Positions 17,415 through 26,181 of a stretch of 64,000 nt of DNA are shown here, piece by piece. The stretch's first letter is position 1, and each line of letters begins with the position of its first letter. The notes beneath the pieces are model-generated. The model ran no database searches and had not been told where the DNA came from. It saw only the letters and a list, made by a program, of their open reading frames with translations. The position numbers and the translations under genes are program-made. The DNA is taken from contig NZ_FMYZ01000002.1 in NCBI RefSeq assembly GCF_900101625.1, positions 186,001 to 250,000 on the forward strand, read 5' to 3'. The DNA is from Cupriavidus sp. YR651 (GTDB lineage: Bacteria; Pseudomonadota; Gammaproteobacteria; Burkholderiales; Burkholderiaceae).

Positions 17415-17518
17415 TCGGTCGCCCGACAATCCGCTGGCATCGATTGTGTTGACTATCGCGCGCGTCGAGGTCATGCACAAAAATTTGAATAGCGCAAGCG
17501 CTGCGGTCAAATCCGGCC

Positions 17519-17547
17519 TTGTTCGAGTATGCGAAGCGCCATATAAT
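17519..17547 (+). promoter_or_regulatory. Sigma-70 promoter of the cytochrome oxidase cluster
   Basis: TTGTTC (17519-17524), 17-bp spacer, perfect TATAAT (17542-17547). It lies about 115 bp before the DUF2244 gene that heads the oxidase cluster. The -35 is imperfect. Confidence 0.6.
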
Positions 17548-17663
17548 GCGCCAGTTTGTCGCAGTGGTCCCCTGGCACAAGAACGCCCCCGGAATGCACT
17601 TCGCACGTGCCGGACGGGAGCGCCATTCGTCCCGGGTGTGCATCCGATGCAGAGTGGTTGGCG

Positions 17664-18179
17664 ATGCAAGACTTGGGTATCGCATTCCAGACGGCAGTAG
17701 GTGACTCCGGCGGAAATCTCGACGGACGACCTCCCTTGCCGAGCAACGACTGGCTGATGAAGCGAAATTGCTCGCTGTCTCCACGCCAGGTCGGCTGGTT
17801 TTACTTCTCCATCGTATGTTTCTCGACTGCCATCGCGGTGTTTCTTGCCGTGTGGCAGGGGGCCTGGCTCGTGCTGCCGTTTGCCGGGCTGGAGCTGCTC
17901 GGGCTGGGGATTGCCCTGCTGGTGTATGCGCGCCATGCGGCGGATTATGAACGCGTGAGTGTGACTGACGGGATACTGGTCGTGGAGACAGCCAGTGCCA
18001 CGCGGGTCACGCGTGAGGAATTCAACCCGCGCTGGGTGCGGGTCGAACTGGGTGAATCGTTCCGGGCGCTGGTGGTCTTGCGGTCGGACAAGCGAGCCGT
18101 GCGGGTGGGGTGTTATCTGGACCCGAGGCGGCGACGCAAGTTCGCGCAGGAACTCGCAGCGGCCTTGCATCGCGTCTGA
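17664..18179 (+). CDS. DUF2244 membrane protein at the head of the oxidase cluster
   Basis: Function unknown. 171 aa from ATG 17664. After a polar N-terminus there are two hydrophobic segments (about residues 48-67 and 72-91: FYFSIVCFSTAIAVFLAV, then WLVLPFAGLELLGLGIALLV), then a soluble beta-rich domain with VTREEFNPRWVRVEL and a basic C-terminus. This matches the DUF2244 family, often found next to coxB. It lies 61 bp before ctaC on the same strand, so a link to oxidase assembly is plausible but inferred only from context. Confidence 0.82.
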   Translation: MQDLGIAFQTAVGDSGGNLDGRPPLPSNDWLMKRNCSLSPRQVGWFYFSIVCFSTAIAVFLAVWQGAWLVLPFAGLELLGLGIALLVYARHAADYERVSVTDGILVVETASATRVTREEFNPRWVRVELGESFRALVVLRSDKRAVRVGCYLDPRRRRKFAQELAAALHRV

Positions 18180-18240
18180 AAGGACGGGGTGCCGGGCAGG
18201 GCGGGGACAGATTTGAATCTGTAAATTGGGTAGATAAACA

Positions 18241-19518
18241 ATGAAAATGTGGAAGAAGGCATCCGCAGCATGTCTGGCAGGCGCGTCCCTGCTTGTCAGC
18301 CAGGCGGCCTCCGCGGTCAGTGACATGCCAGGCGGCCCCGCCGTCCGACAGCTGAACCTGACCGAACCCGTTACAAAGATCGCCGAACAGATTCACTGGC
18401 TGAACTGGATGATGCTGATCATCTGCACGGTGATCTTCGTCGCCGTGTTCGGCGTGATGTTCTATTCCATCTTCACGCACCGGAAGAGCCGCGGCGCCAA
18501 GTCGGCATCCTTCCACGAAAGCATTACCGTCGAAGTTGTCTGGACCATCGTCCCGTTCCTGATCGTGATTGCGATGGCGCTGCCGGCCACCAAGACCGTG
18601 GTCGCGATGAAGGACACCACCAACTCCGACATCACCATCAAGGCCACCGGATACCAGTGGAAGTGGGGCTACGACTACCTGAAGGGCCAGGGCGAGGGGA
18701 TTTCCTTCGTGTCCACGCTGACCACGCCGCGCGAGCAGATCAACAACCAGCAGGAAAAGTCGAACACCTACCTGATGGAGGTGGACAACGAGCTGGTGGT
18801 GCCGGTCAACAAGAAGATCCGCATCGTCACGACGGCCAACGACGTGATCCACGCGTGGATGATCCCGGCGTTCGGCGTCAAGCAGGACGCCATCCCGGGC
18901 TTCGTGCGCGACACCTGGTTCAAGGCCGAGAAGACCGGCATCTACCGCGGCCAGTGCGCGGAGCTGTGCGGCAAGGAACACGCCTTCATGCCGATCGTCG
19001 TGCGCGTCGTGTCTGACGCCGACTACACCAAGTGGGTCGACGAGAAGAAGAAGGCCCTGGCTGCGGCGGCGGATGATCCCAACAAGACCTGGACGCTCGA
19101 CGAGATGAAGGTCCGGGGCGAGAAGGTCTATGCGTCCAACTGCGCGGTCTGCCACCAGCCGAACGGCAAGGGCGGCGGCGCGTTCCCGGCGCTCGACGGC
19201 TCCAAGGTCGTGAACGGGCCGAAGGCCGGCCAGATGCACATCCTGCTGGAAGGCAAGGGCGGCATGCCGTCGTGGAAGCAGCTCTCCGATACCGAGCTGG
19301 CCGCGGCCATGACGTACACGCGCAACAGCTGGAGCAACCGGACCGGCGAGGTGATCCAGCCGGCTGACTTCGTGAACGCCCGTGCGGGCAAGTTCCCCGA
19401 GGGCGGTGGCGCACCCACGGCCGGCGCAGGCGATGCCTCGCCCAAGGCCCAGGCCAAGCCGGCCGCCGCATCCACTGACAAGCAGGCCAGCCTCGCGGGC
19501 AACCGCGTCGCAGGCTGA
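18241..19518 (+). CDS. ctaC: Cytochrome c oxidase subunit II with fused cytochrome c domain
   Basis: Electron entry subunit of the aa3-type terminal oxidase (425 aa). A signal peptide (about residues 1-25) and two membrane helices (about 55-80 and 98-118) lead into the periplasmic CuA domain, with the aromatic GYQWKWGYDY near 138 and the copper ligands in CAELCGKEHAFM near 240. A C-terminal class I cytochrome c domain carries CAVCHQ (about 301) and a methionine in GGMPSWKQL. The Ala/Pro/Lys-rich tail of about 45 residues is unconserved. Confidence 0.97.
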   Translation: MKMWKKASAACLAGASLLVSQAASAVSDMPGGPAVRQLNLTEPVTKIAEQIHWLNWMMLIICTVIFVAVFGVMFYSIFTHRKSRGAKSASFHESITVEVVWTIVPFLIVIAMALPATKTVVAMKDTTNSDITIKATGYQWKWGYDYLKGQGEGISFVSTLTTPREQINNQQEKSNTYLMEVDNELVVPVNKKIRIVTTANDVIHAWMIPAFGVKQDAIPGFVRDTWFKAEKTGIYRGQCAELCGKEHAFMPIVVRVVSDADYTKWVDEKKKALAAAADDPNKTWTLDEMKVRGEKVYASNCAVCHQPNGKGGGAFPALDGSKVVNGPKAGQMHILLEGKGGMPSWKQLSDTELAAAMTYTRNSWSNRTGEVIQPADFVNARAGKFPEGGGAPTAGAGDASPKAQAKPAAASTDKQASLAGNRVAG

Positions 19519-19559
19519 CCCGCGGAAGCACCCGCATCAGGAATTCAGGAGTCATCGCG

Positions 19560-21167
19560 ATGAGTACCGCTACCCCGGAAGCACTGGGTCATCCGCACGA
19601 TCACGCCCACGATGATCACGCACACGATCATCCGCACGGCTGGCGCCGCTGGCTGTTTGCCACCAACCACAAGGACATCGGTACGCTGTACCTGCTGTTC
19701 TCGTTCACGATGCTGCTCTCGGGCGGCGTGCTGGCCCTGCTGATCCGCCTGGAGCTGTTCGAGCCGGGCCTGCAGTTCTTCCGCCCGGAACTGTTCAACC
19801 AGTTCACCACCATGCACGGCCTGATCATGGTGTTCGGCGCGATCATGCCGGCCTTCGTCGGCTTTGCGAACTGGATGATCCCGCTGCAGATCGGCGCATC
19901 CGACATGGCCTTTGCCCGGATGAACAACTTCAGCTTCTGGCTGATGCCGCCCGCCGCGCTGCTGCTGGTCGGATCGTTCTTCGTCCCGGGCGGCGCCACC
20001 GCCGCCGGCTGGACGCTGTACGCGCCGCTGTCGGTGCAGATGGGCCCCGGCATGGACATGGCCATCTTCGCCATGCACATCATGGGTGCATCGTCGATCA
20101 TGGGCTCGATCAACATCATCGTGACCATCCTCAACATGCGCGCGCCCGGCATGACGCTGATGAAGATGCCGATGTTCTGCTGGACCTGGCTGATCACCGC
20201 CTACCTGCTGATCGCCGTGATGCCCGTGCTGGCCGGCGCCATCACCATGGTGCTGACCGATCGCCACTTCGGCACGAGCTTCTTCTCGGCCGCCGGTGGC
20301 GGTGACCCGGTGATGTACCAGCACATCTTCTGGTTCTTCGGCCATCCCGAGGTCTACATCATGATTCTGCCGGCGTTCGGGATCGTCTCGCACGTCGTGC
20401 CGGCCTTCGCGCGCAAGCGCCTGTTCGGCTACAGCTCGATGGTGTACGCCACGGCCTCCATCGCCATCCTGTCGTTCATCGTGTGGGCCCACCACATGTT
20501 CACGACCGGCATGCCGGTGACCGGCCAGCTGTTCTTCATGTACGCGACGATGCTGATCGCGGTGCCGACGGCCGTGAAGATCTTCAACTGGATCGCCACG
20601 ATGTGGCGCGGCTCGATGACGTTTGAGACCCCGATGCTGTTCGCGATCGGCTTTATCTTCGTGTTCACGATCGGCGGCTTCACGGGCCTGATGCCGGCCG
20701 TCGCCCCGATCGACATCCAGCTGCAGGACACGTACTTCATCGTGGCGCACTTCCACTACGTGCTGGTGGCCGGTTCGCTGTTCGCGCTGTTCGCGGGCTT
20801 CTACTACTGGGGGCCGAAGTGGAGCGGGTTCATGTACAACGAGACCCGCGGTCAGATCCACTTCTGGGGTTCGCTGATCTTCTTCAACGTGACCTTCTTC
20901 CCGATGCACTTCCTGGGCCTGGCCGGCATGCCGCGTCGTTATGCGGACTATCCGACCCAGTTCACGGACTTCAACGCGATCGCGTCGATCGGCGCGCTGG
21001 GCTTTGGCCTGATGCAGGTGTATTTCTTCTTCTTCGTGGTGCTGCCGTCGTACCGTGGCGGCCAGCAGGCCGGCGACAAGCCGTGGGATGGCGCCGAAGG
21101 CCTGGAGTGGACCGTGCCGTCGCCGGCCCCGTTCCACACCTTCGAAGAGCCGCCGCGGGTCAGGTAA
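19560..21167 (+). CDS. ctaD: Cytochrome c oxidase subunit I
   Basis: Catalytic heme-copper subunit that reduces oxygen and pumps protons (535 aa, twelve membrane helices). A His-rich cytosolic N-terminus (DHAHDDHAHDHPHGW) precedes helix I. Active-site markers are TMHGLIMVFGAIMPAF (low-spin heme ligand), WFFGHPEVYIMILP with the CuB histidine-tyrosine pair, WAHHMFTTG, and HFHYVLVAGS with the last heme histidines. The K-channel lysine region TAVKIFNWIATMW is present. It lies 42 bp after ctaC. Confidence 0.98.
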   Translation: MSTATPEALGHPHDHAHDDHAHDHPHGWRRWLFATNHKDIGTLYLLFSFTMLLSGGVLALLIRLELFEPGLQFFRPELFNQFTTMHGLIMVFGAIMPAFVGFANWMIPLQIGASDMAFARMNNFSFWLMPPAALLLVGSFFVPGGATAAGWTLYAPLSVQMGPGMDMAIFAMHIMGASSIMGSINIIVTILNMRAPGMTLMKMPMFCWTWLITAYLLIAVMPVLAGAITMVLTDRHFGTSFFSAAGGGDPVMYQHIFWFFGHPEVYIMILPAFGIVSHVVPAFARKRLFGYSSMVYATASIAILSFIVWAHHMFTTGMPVTGQLFFMYATMLIAVPTAVKIFNWIATMWRGSMTFETPMLFAIGFIFVFTIGGFTGLMPAVAPIDIQLQDTYFIVAHFHYVLVAGSLFALFAGFYYWGPKWSGFMYNETRGQIHFWGSLIFFNVTFFPMHFLGLAGMPRRYADYPTQFTDFNAIASIGALGFGLMQVYFFFFVVLPSYRGGQQAGDKPWDGAEGLEWTVPSPAPFHTFEEPPRVR

Positions 21168-21207
21168 TGCCCGGCCAGGTATCACGCAGCAGACAGTAAC
21201 TGGCAAC

Positions 21208-21236
21208 GGGTGCGTGGGCAGGATGCCCATGCACCC
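21208..21236 (+). other. Intercistronic 13-bp hairpin after ctaD
   Basis: GGGTGCGTGGGCA pairs with TGCCCATGCACCC (one G-T pair) around a 3-base loop; there is no T run. Its position just after ctaD suggests mRNA processing or stability control rather than termination. Confidence 0.6.
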
Positions 21237-21257
21237 GGCGCCCGAGCAGGTATCGAC

Positions 21258-21404
21258 ATGCAGCCCTCAGAAAAAAGCCCGTCACAGCAGGACCGTCAAG
21301 CCACGCAGCAAGCCGCCAATCGCCGGCTGGGCCTGATCCTCCTGTCCATCGTGGTGGTCTTCTTCCTGGGATTCTTTGCCAAGATGGTGTTCCTTGGCGG
21401 CTGA
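21258..21404 (+). CDS. Small single-helix cytochrome oxidase assembly protein
   Basis: 48-aa protein: a polar N-terminus (MQPSEKSPSQQDRQAT) and one membrane helix, LGLILLSIVVVFFLGFFA, at about residues 24-41. Proteins of this kind between ctaD and ctaG in betaproteobacteria are annotated as small cytochrome oxidase assembly proteins. ATG 21258 is preferred because the upstream extension crosses the intercistronic hairpin. The precise role is unknown. Confidence 0.75.
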   Translation: MQPSEKSPSQQDRQATQQAANRRLGLILLSIVVVFFLGFFAKMVFLGG

Positions 21405-21443
21405 AACCTTCAAGTCGTAGCAGTACGGAAGCAGGAGACTGGC

Positions 21444-22037
21444 GTGGACGCGCAGGACAAGGCTCTCGAGAAGCGCTTCAACCGCGGCATGCTGTTGCGG
21501 CTGCTGGTGGTGGTGGGTCTGATGTTCAGCTTTGGCTATGCGCTCGTGCCGCTGTACAAGAAGATTTGCGACCTCACCGGCCTCAACGTGGTGACCACGC
21601 GCGATCTGTATGGCGGATCGGTGAAGAACACGCAGATCGACAAGAGCCGGACGATCACCGTCGAATTCGATTCCAACGCGCGCGGCCCGTTTGCGTTCCG
21701 CCCCGTGAAGAATTCGATGGAGGTCCATCCGGGCGAGCTGACGACGATCGTGTACGAAGTGGCCAACGGGCAGTCGCGCGATATTTCCGCGCAGGCAATC
21801 CCGAGCTACGCGCCAAAGCAGGCGACGGAGTACTTCAAGAAGGTGGAGTGCTTCTGCTTCAAGCAGCAGACGCTCAAGGCCAACGAGGCGCGCGAGATGC
21901 CGGTGGTGTTCGTGATCGATCCGAACCTGCCGAAGGATGTGAAGAACATCACGCTGTCGTACACGTTCTTCGAGGTCGGCACGCCGGTCGCGCAAGCGCC
22001 GCAGGGCGAGCTGGACGCCCCGCGGCAGGGTAGCTGA
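21444..22037 (+). CDS. ctaG: Cytochrome c oxidase assembly protein CtaG/Cox11
   Basis: Copper chaperone that inserts CuB into subunit I. 197 aa from GTG 21444, with an AGGAG-like site upstream. One N-terminal membrane helix (about 15-35, LLRLLVVVGLMFSFGYALVP) anchors a periplasmic beta-sandwich. The copper-binding pair is in VECFCFKQQTL (about residues 132-142), and LYKKICDLTGLN follows the membrane helix. It lies 39 bp after the small assembly protein gene. Confidence 0.95.
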   Translation: MDAQDKALEKRFNRGMLLRLLVVVGLMFSFGYALVPLYKKICDLTGLNVVTTRDLYGGSVKNTQIDKSRTITVEFDSNARGPFAFRPVKNSMEVHPGELTTIVYEVANGQSRDISAQAIPSYAPKQATEYFKKVECFCFKQQTLKANEAREMPVVFVIDPNLPKDVKNITLSYTFFEVGTPVAQAPQGELDAPRQGS

Positions 22038-22047
22038 GGTGGGCAAC

Positions 22048-22251
22048 ATGGATGATCCGGTGCATCGCAAGGCATCGTTCATGCAGACCGTGCGGGCGGT
22101 GCTCTGGTCGTTCGTCGGGTTGCGCAAGGGGTCGGAGCATGAGACCGACATGGCGCGCCTGAATCCGGTGCACGTGATCATCGCCGGGCTGATTGCCGCG
22201 GCGGTGTTCGTGGCGATACTGATCGGCATCGTGCGCGCCGTGGTGGGGTAG
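22048..22251 (+). CDS. DUF2970 small membrane protein
   Basis: 67 aa with one C-terminal hydrophobic helix (VIIAGLIAAAVFVAILIGIVRA) and a basic N-terminal half containing AVLWSFVGLRKG, typical of DUF2970. The start at ATG 22048 is set by GAGG at 22036-22039, eight bases upstream, which overlaps the ctaG stop; GTG 22039 would place the site inside the start. It is found between ctaG and ctaE in related species. Function unknown. Confidence 0.82.
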   Translation: MDDPVHRKASFMQTVRAVLWSFVGLRKGSEHETDMARLNPVHVIIAGLIAAAVFVAILIGIVRAVVG

Positions 22252-22382
22252 GAGACCGCGGTCGCACGCGGAGCAGGGTTGGACAGAAGATAAGAAAGTA
22301 GAGCACGCCGCCGGCCAGCCGTTGGGGCCGGATGTGCGGATAACGACCACTGAATCAAAGACTCTGAGCTGGAGATAGAAGA

Positions 22383-23243
22383 ATGAGTGCGAATCGCGCA
22401 AACGCTCCGTACTACTTCGTACCGGGCCCGTCGCGCCATCCGATCACGGCGGCATTCGGCCTGCTGATGACTGGCGCCGGCGCTGCCGGTTGGGTCAACG
22501 GGCAACCGTGGGCGCCGTATTTGTGCGGTTTCGGCCTGCTGTGGTTCCTGTTCGTGCTCAAGAGCTGGTTTGGCGATGCCATCCGCGAGTCCGAAGGCGG
22601 CCTGTACGGCAAGAACATCGACGTATCGTTCCGCTGGTCGATGGGCTGGTTCATCTTCTCGGAGGTGATGTTCTTCGCGGCGTTCTTCGGCGCGCTGTTC
22701 TATGCCCGCACCATCGCCATGCCGTGGCTGGGTGACCTGAACAACAAGATCATCTGGCCGGATTTCGCGGCCGTGTGGCCCAACGTCGGCCCGGCGGGTA
22801 CGGTGGAGAGCTTCCAGACGATGGGCCCGTGGCCGATCCCGACGATCAACACGGCGCTGCTGCTGACCTCGGGTGTAACGCTGACCTGGGCGCACCACGC
22901 GCTGCTGGCCGGCAAGCGCAGCCAGCTGATCCAGGGCCTGGTGCTGACCATCCTGCTGGGCGCGATCTTCATGTGCCTGCAGGTCTACGAGTACATGCAC
23001 GCGTACCACGAACTGAACCTGAAGCTGACCTCGGGTGTCTATGGTTCGACGTTCTTCCTGCTGACCGGCTTCCACGGCTTCCACGTGACGATGGGCGCGA
23101 TCATGCTGGCGGTGGTGCTGGGCCGCGTACTGCGCGGGCATTTCACGCCGGAGCATCACTTCGCGTTCGAAGGCGCCGCCTGGTACTGGCACTTCGTGGA
23201 CGTGGTCTGGCTCGGTCTCTACGTGGTGGTGTACTGGCTGTAA
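22383..23243 (+). CDS. ctaE: Cytochrome c oxidase subunit III
   Basis: Third core subunit of the aa3 oxidase (286 aa, about seven membrane helices). Family markers are YYFVPGPSRHPITAA at the N-terminus, GWFIFSEVMFFAAFFGALFYA (about 84-104), LTGFHGFHVTMGAIML (about 229-244) and the C-terminal WYWHFVDVVWLGLYVVVYWL. The last gene of the plus-strand run before a bidirectional terminator. The 131-bp gap before it shows no obvious terminator. Confidence 0.97.
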   Translation: MSANRANAPYYFVPGPSRHPITAAFGLLMTGAGAAGWVNGQPWAPYLCGFGLLWFLFVLKSWFGDAIRESEGGLYGKNIDVSFRWSMGWFIFSEVMFFAAFFGALFYARTIAMPWLGDLNNKIIWPDFAAVWPNVGPAGTVESFQTMGPWPIPTINTALLLTSGVTLTWAHHALLAGKRSQLIQGLVLTILLGAIFMCLQVYEYMHAYHELNLKLTSGVYGSTFFLLTGFHGFHVTMGAIMLAVVLGRVLRGHFTPEHHFAFEGAAWYWHFVDVVWLGLYVVVYWL

Positions 23244-23319
23244 GCCGTCGACACGACGGATTGCAACCGATTGCGGCGGATGGCGGGAGATTCTCCCGCG
23301 CCCGCTGTGCATGCAGTAC

Positions 23320-23365
23320 AAAAAAGAAGCGCCGCGAGAGACCTCCTCAGCGGCGCTTCTTTTTT
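23320..23365. terminator. Bidirectional terminator between ctaE and the DUF2909 gene
   Basis: Perfect 16-bp inverted repeat: six A, then GAAGCGCCGC, a 14-base loop, GCGGCGCTTC and six T. It terminates both converging transcripts. Confidence 0.93.
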
Positions 23366-23381
23366 GCGGAGCCTGCAACGC

Positions 23382-23591
23382 TCACGGCGACATCTGGATG
23401 CCGGTGCTTTGTATCCATCCCATCCAGTGCGAAAACAGGATGAACAGGAACAGCGCCACGGAGAAGCCGACGCGGAACATCAGCGATCGCATCATGTTGG
23501 GCGTGCGGCCCCGGTCGCGCATCATGAAAAATAGCGCGGAGGCAAGGCTGCCGATGATCAGGATGAAGGCAACGACGATGACGAAGCGCAT
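23382..23591 (-). CDS. DUF2909 twin-transmembrane small protein
   Basis: 69-aa protein with two hydrophobic helices (VIVVAFILIIGSLASALFFM and VGFSVALFLFILFSHWMGW) separated by a short basic loop RDRGRTPNMMRS. This is the DUF2909 twin-TM family that recurs in oxidase clusters. It is the only gene in the cluster on the minus strand, sitting back to back with SURF1 and using the shared terminator with ctaE. Function unknown; a role in oxidase assembly is inferred from context. Confidence 0.8.
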   Translation of the reverse strand: MRFVIVVAFILIIGSLASALFFMMRDRGRTPNMMRSLMFRVGFSVALFLFILFSHWMGWIQSTGIQMSP

Positions 23592-23657
23592 GGGGGCCGT
23601 GATGGGGTCCGCTCTCGGAAGTGGTCATTATCGCACCGTGGTGGCCGGGGGGAAGTC

Positions 23658-24404
23658 GTGACGACCCGCAGGGGGTGGCGTGCACCGGGTCCGGTGCCGA
23701 TGGTGGCGGCGCTGGTGGTGATCGCCGTCACGTGCGCGCTGGGCAACTGGCAACTGAAGCGCGCGCACGAGAAGATCGACCGTGCCGCACGCCTGGCCGC
23801 GCTGGCGGCGCAGCCGCCGGAGGAACTCGGCGCGGGCAATCGGGATGTGAGGCAACTGGCTGACCGCCGCGTTCGCGCGCGTGGCCGTCTCGATGCGGAA
23901 AAGACCGTGTTGCTGGACAATCGCCCGCACGGCAATGGCACCGACAGTCGCGCCGGCTTCCTCGTGCTGACCCCGCTGCAGCTTGCGGGCGGCGGGGGCA
24001 GCGTGCTGGTATTGCGGGGCTGGCTGCCGCGCGATGTACAGGACCGTACGCGCATCGCGCCGTTTCAGACGCCGTCGGGCGAGATCACGCTGGAAGGCAC
24101 CGCGCTGGCGGCGGTTCCGCGCGTCTACAGCCTCGGGCAGGACGCTTCCGCCGAGGCCGGGCGAAAGATCCGTCAGAATGTCGACCTGGACGCGTATGGC
24201 AAGGAAATCGGCGCACCGCTGCTGCCGCTCGTGATCGAGCAGGCCACGGATAATGGCGACGGGCTGGCGCGCGACTGGGCACCTGCCGATCTTGGTGCCG
24301 ATCGCCACTACGGATACGCCTTCCAGTGGTTCGGCCTGGCCGCGCTGACCGCGGTGCTGGTGGGCGTGCTGGGCTGGCGCCGCGCGCGGCGCGGCGAGAA
24401 CTGA
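23658..24404 (+). CDS. SURF1 family cytochrome oxidase biogenesis protein
   Basis: Helps assemble heme A into subunit I. 248 aa from GTG 23658, with GGGGG upstream. Two membrane helices flank a periplasmic domain: the first at about residues 12-28 (VPMVAALVVIAVTCALGNWQLKRA) contains the family GNWQLKRA signature, the last near the C-terminus (HYGYAFQWFGLAALTAVLVGVLGW) contains YAFQWF. Between them are LDNRPHGNG and VLVLRGWLPRD. Divergent from the DUF2909 gene. Confidence 0.9.
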   Translation: MTTRRGWRAPGPVPMVAALVVIAVTCALGNWQLKRAHEKIDRAARLAALAAQPPEELGAGNRDVRQLADRRVRARGRLDAEKTVLLDNRPHGNGTDSRAGFLVLTPLQLAGGGGSVLVLRGWLPRDVQDRTRIAPFQTPSGEITLEGTALAAVPRVYSLGQDASAEAGRKIRQNVDLDAYGKEIGAPLLPLVIEQATDNGDGLARDWAPADLGADRHYGYAFQWFGLAALTAVLVGVLGWRRARRGEN

Positions 24405-24414
24405 CAACCGAACG

Positions 24415-25071
24415 ATGAACGTACAGACGAACTCCATGTCGCAGCAAGACCCTACGGCCCCGCCGGATTCCCGCATCGACGCGCGCACGCGCCGTGGCCG
24501 CCTGCAGATGCTGATGCTGCTGCTGGTCTGCGCATCGCCAGTGATCTTTTCGTACTTCACGTTCTACGTGATCAAGCCGACTGGTGGCAGCACCAACTAC
24601 GGCACGCTGATCGATCCGCAACGGCCCATGCCGGCCGTCCAGGTTGCCAACGAGCGCGCCGAGTCGGTGCCGCTGGCGGCGTTCCGGGGCAAGTGGCTGA
24701 TGGTGATGACGGACCCGTCCGCCTGTGACGAAGCCTGCGCGAAAAAGCTCTTCACGATGCGCCAGATTCGCGCGGGGCAGGGCGAAGGCCGCGAGCGGAT
24801 CGTGCCGGTCTGGCTGATTTCCGACAACGGCGCCGTGGACGAGCGGCTCTCCACTGCCTACAACGAACCCTATGCGGGCGTGCGGTTCCTGCGCATGGAT
24901 CGCGAGGCGATCCGGCAGTGGCTGCCGGCGGAGTCCGGCGCGCGCATCGAAGACACGGTATTTCTGGTCGACCCGCTGGGCAACCTGATGATGCGCTGGC
25001 CGAAGGAGCCCGACCCCAAGCAGATGAGCAGTGACCTGAAGAAGCTGCTCAAGTATTCCCGAATTGGCTGA
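24415..25071 (+). CDS. Sco-like thioredoxin-fold membrane protein
   Basis: 218-aa protein with one N-terminal membrane helix (about 36-53, LMLLLVCASPVIFSYF) and a periplasmic thioredoxin-like domain. The segment SACDEACAKKLFTMRQIR (about 102-119) has the CxxxC spacing seen in Sco copper chaperones, and VFLVDPLGNLMMRWP (about 182-196) is the usual last strand, but the Sco metal-binding histidine before this strand is not visible. Conserved between SURF1 and ctaA in this group. It could be a thiol reductase for the CuA site; this is inference. Start 24415 or 24436. Confidence 0.72.
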   Translation: MNVQTNSMSQQDPTAPPDSRIDARTRRGRLQMLMLLLVCASPVIFSYFTFYVIKPTGGSTNYGTLIDPQRPMPAVQVANERAESVPLAAFRGKWLMVMTDPSACDEACAKKLFTMRQIRAGQGEGRERIVPVWLISDNGAVDERLSTAYNEPYAGVRFLRMDREAIRQWLPAESGARIEDTVFLVDPLGNLMMRWPKEPDPKQMSSDLKKLLKYSRIG

Positions 25072-25077
25072 TTTTCC

Positions 25078-26181
25078 ATGCTGCTCCAACTCGCCATCAT
25101 CGGCATCCTGATCGCGCTGCTGCCGCTGTCCTACGTACTGGTGCGCGGCGACCGCGACAAATACCGCAAGCTCGTCTGGATCACGGCGTTCCTGACGCTG
25201 GACCTCATCATGTTCGGCAGCTTTACCCGGCTGACCGATTCGGGCCTGGGCTGCCCGGACTGGCCGGGCTGCTATGGCCATTCGAATCCGCACGCGGCCA
25301 TGGAGCCGATCCGCGCCGCCGAAACGGCGCTGCCCAGCGGCCCGGTGACGCTGGCGAAGGCGTGGATCGAAATGATCCACCGCTATTTCGCCATGGCGGT
25401 GGGGGTTCTCATCATCTCCCTGATGGTGCTGGCCTGGGTCAAGCGCCGCGAGTTGAAGCAGTCGCCGTGGTTTGCCACGGGCGTGCTGGTGCTGGTCTGC
25501 GTGCAGGGCGCGTTTGGCATGCTGACCGTGACCATGAAGCTGCAACCGGTCATCGTCGTCACCCACCTGCTGCTGGCGATGGCGCTGCTGGCGTCGCTGA
25601 TCTGGCTGGGATCGCGTAACGATCCGCCGCATGTGGTGGCGCCGCAGGCGGCATCGCTGCGGTGGGCGGGCGCAATCGGGATCGTGCTGCTGGTGATCCA
25701 GATCTTCCTGGGCGGCTGGGTCAGCACCAACTACGCGGTGCTGGCCTGCACGGACTTCCCGCTCTGCAACGGGCAACTGGTGCCGGAGATGGACTTCCGC
25801 CATGGCTTCACGCTCTGGCGCCAACTCGGCATGACGGCGGATGGCGACTACATCCCGCATGCCGCGCTGGTGGCCATCCACTGGGTGCACCGCGGCTTTG
25901 CTTTCGTGGTGCTGGGCTACCTGGCGTGGTTCGGCCTGCGCGCCCGCCGGCTTGAGGGGCTCGCCCGTCATGCCAGATGGCTGTTGGCCGTGCTGGCGCT
26001 GCAACTGGCCACGGGGATGTCGAATATCGTGTTCGACTGGCCGCTGGTGGCGGCGGTCGCCCATAACGGCGGAGCAGCCCTGCTGCTGATGCTGTTGCTC
26101 CGTCTCAACTACAATATCGGCCTCGCGACCCGTTTCGCCGGCGCCGCCGCCCAATCGTCCATTGCCGCGCGCGCCACATGA
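25078..26181 (+). CDS. ctaA: Heme A synthase
   Basis: Oxidises the heme O methyl group to the formyl of heme A (Cox15 family), 367 aa, about eight membrane helices. Family signatures: [22 protein letters not shown] (residues about 43-64), [13 protein letters not shown] (about 99-111, heme histidine), THLLLAM (about 162), [15 protein letters not shown] (about 222-236) and [11 protein letters not shown] (about 265-275). The stop overlaps the ctaB start (ATGA), so the two heme genes are coupled. Confidence 0.95.
   Translation: MLLQLAIIGILIALLPLSYVLVRGDRDKYRKLVWITAFLTLDLIMFGSFTRLTDSGLGCPDWPGCYGHSNPHAAMEPIRAAETALPSGPVTLAKAWIEMIHRYFAMAVGVLIISLMVLAWVKRRELKQSPWFATGVLVLVCVQGAFGMLTVTMKLQPVIVVTHLLLAMALLASLIWLGSRNDPPHVVAPQAASLRWAGAIGIVLLVIQIFLGGWVSTNYAVLACTDFPLCNGQLVPEMDFRHGFTLWRQLGMTADGDYIPHAALVAIHWVHRGFAFVVLGYLAWFGLRARRLEGLARHARWLLAVLALQLATGMSNIVFDWPLVAAVAHNGGAALLLMLLLRLNYNIGLATRFAGAAAQSSIAARAT

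Noticed and set aside
21282-23378. 698-codon minus-strand open frame opposite ctaG and ctaE
   Set aside because: It crosses real plus-strand genes and the bidirectional terminator and has no family resemblance.
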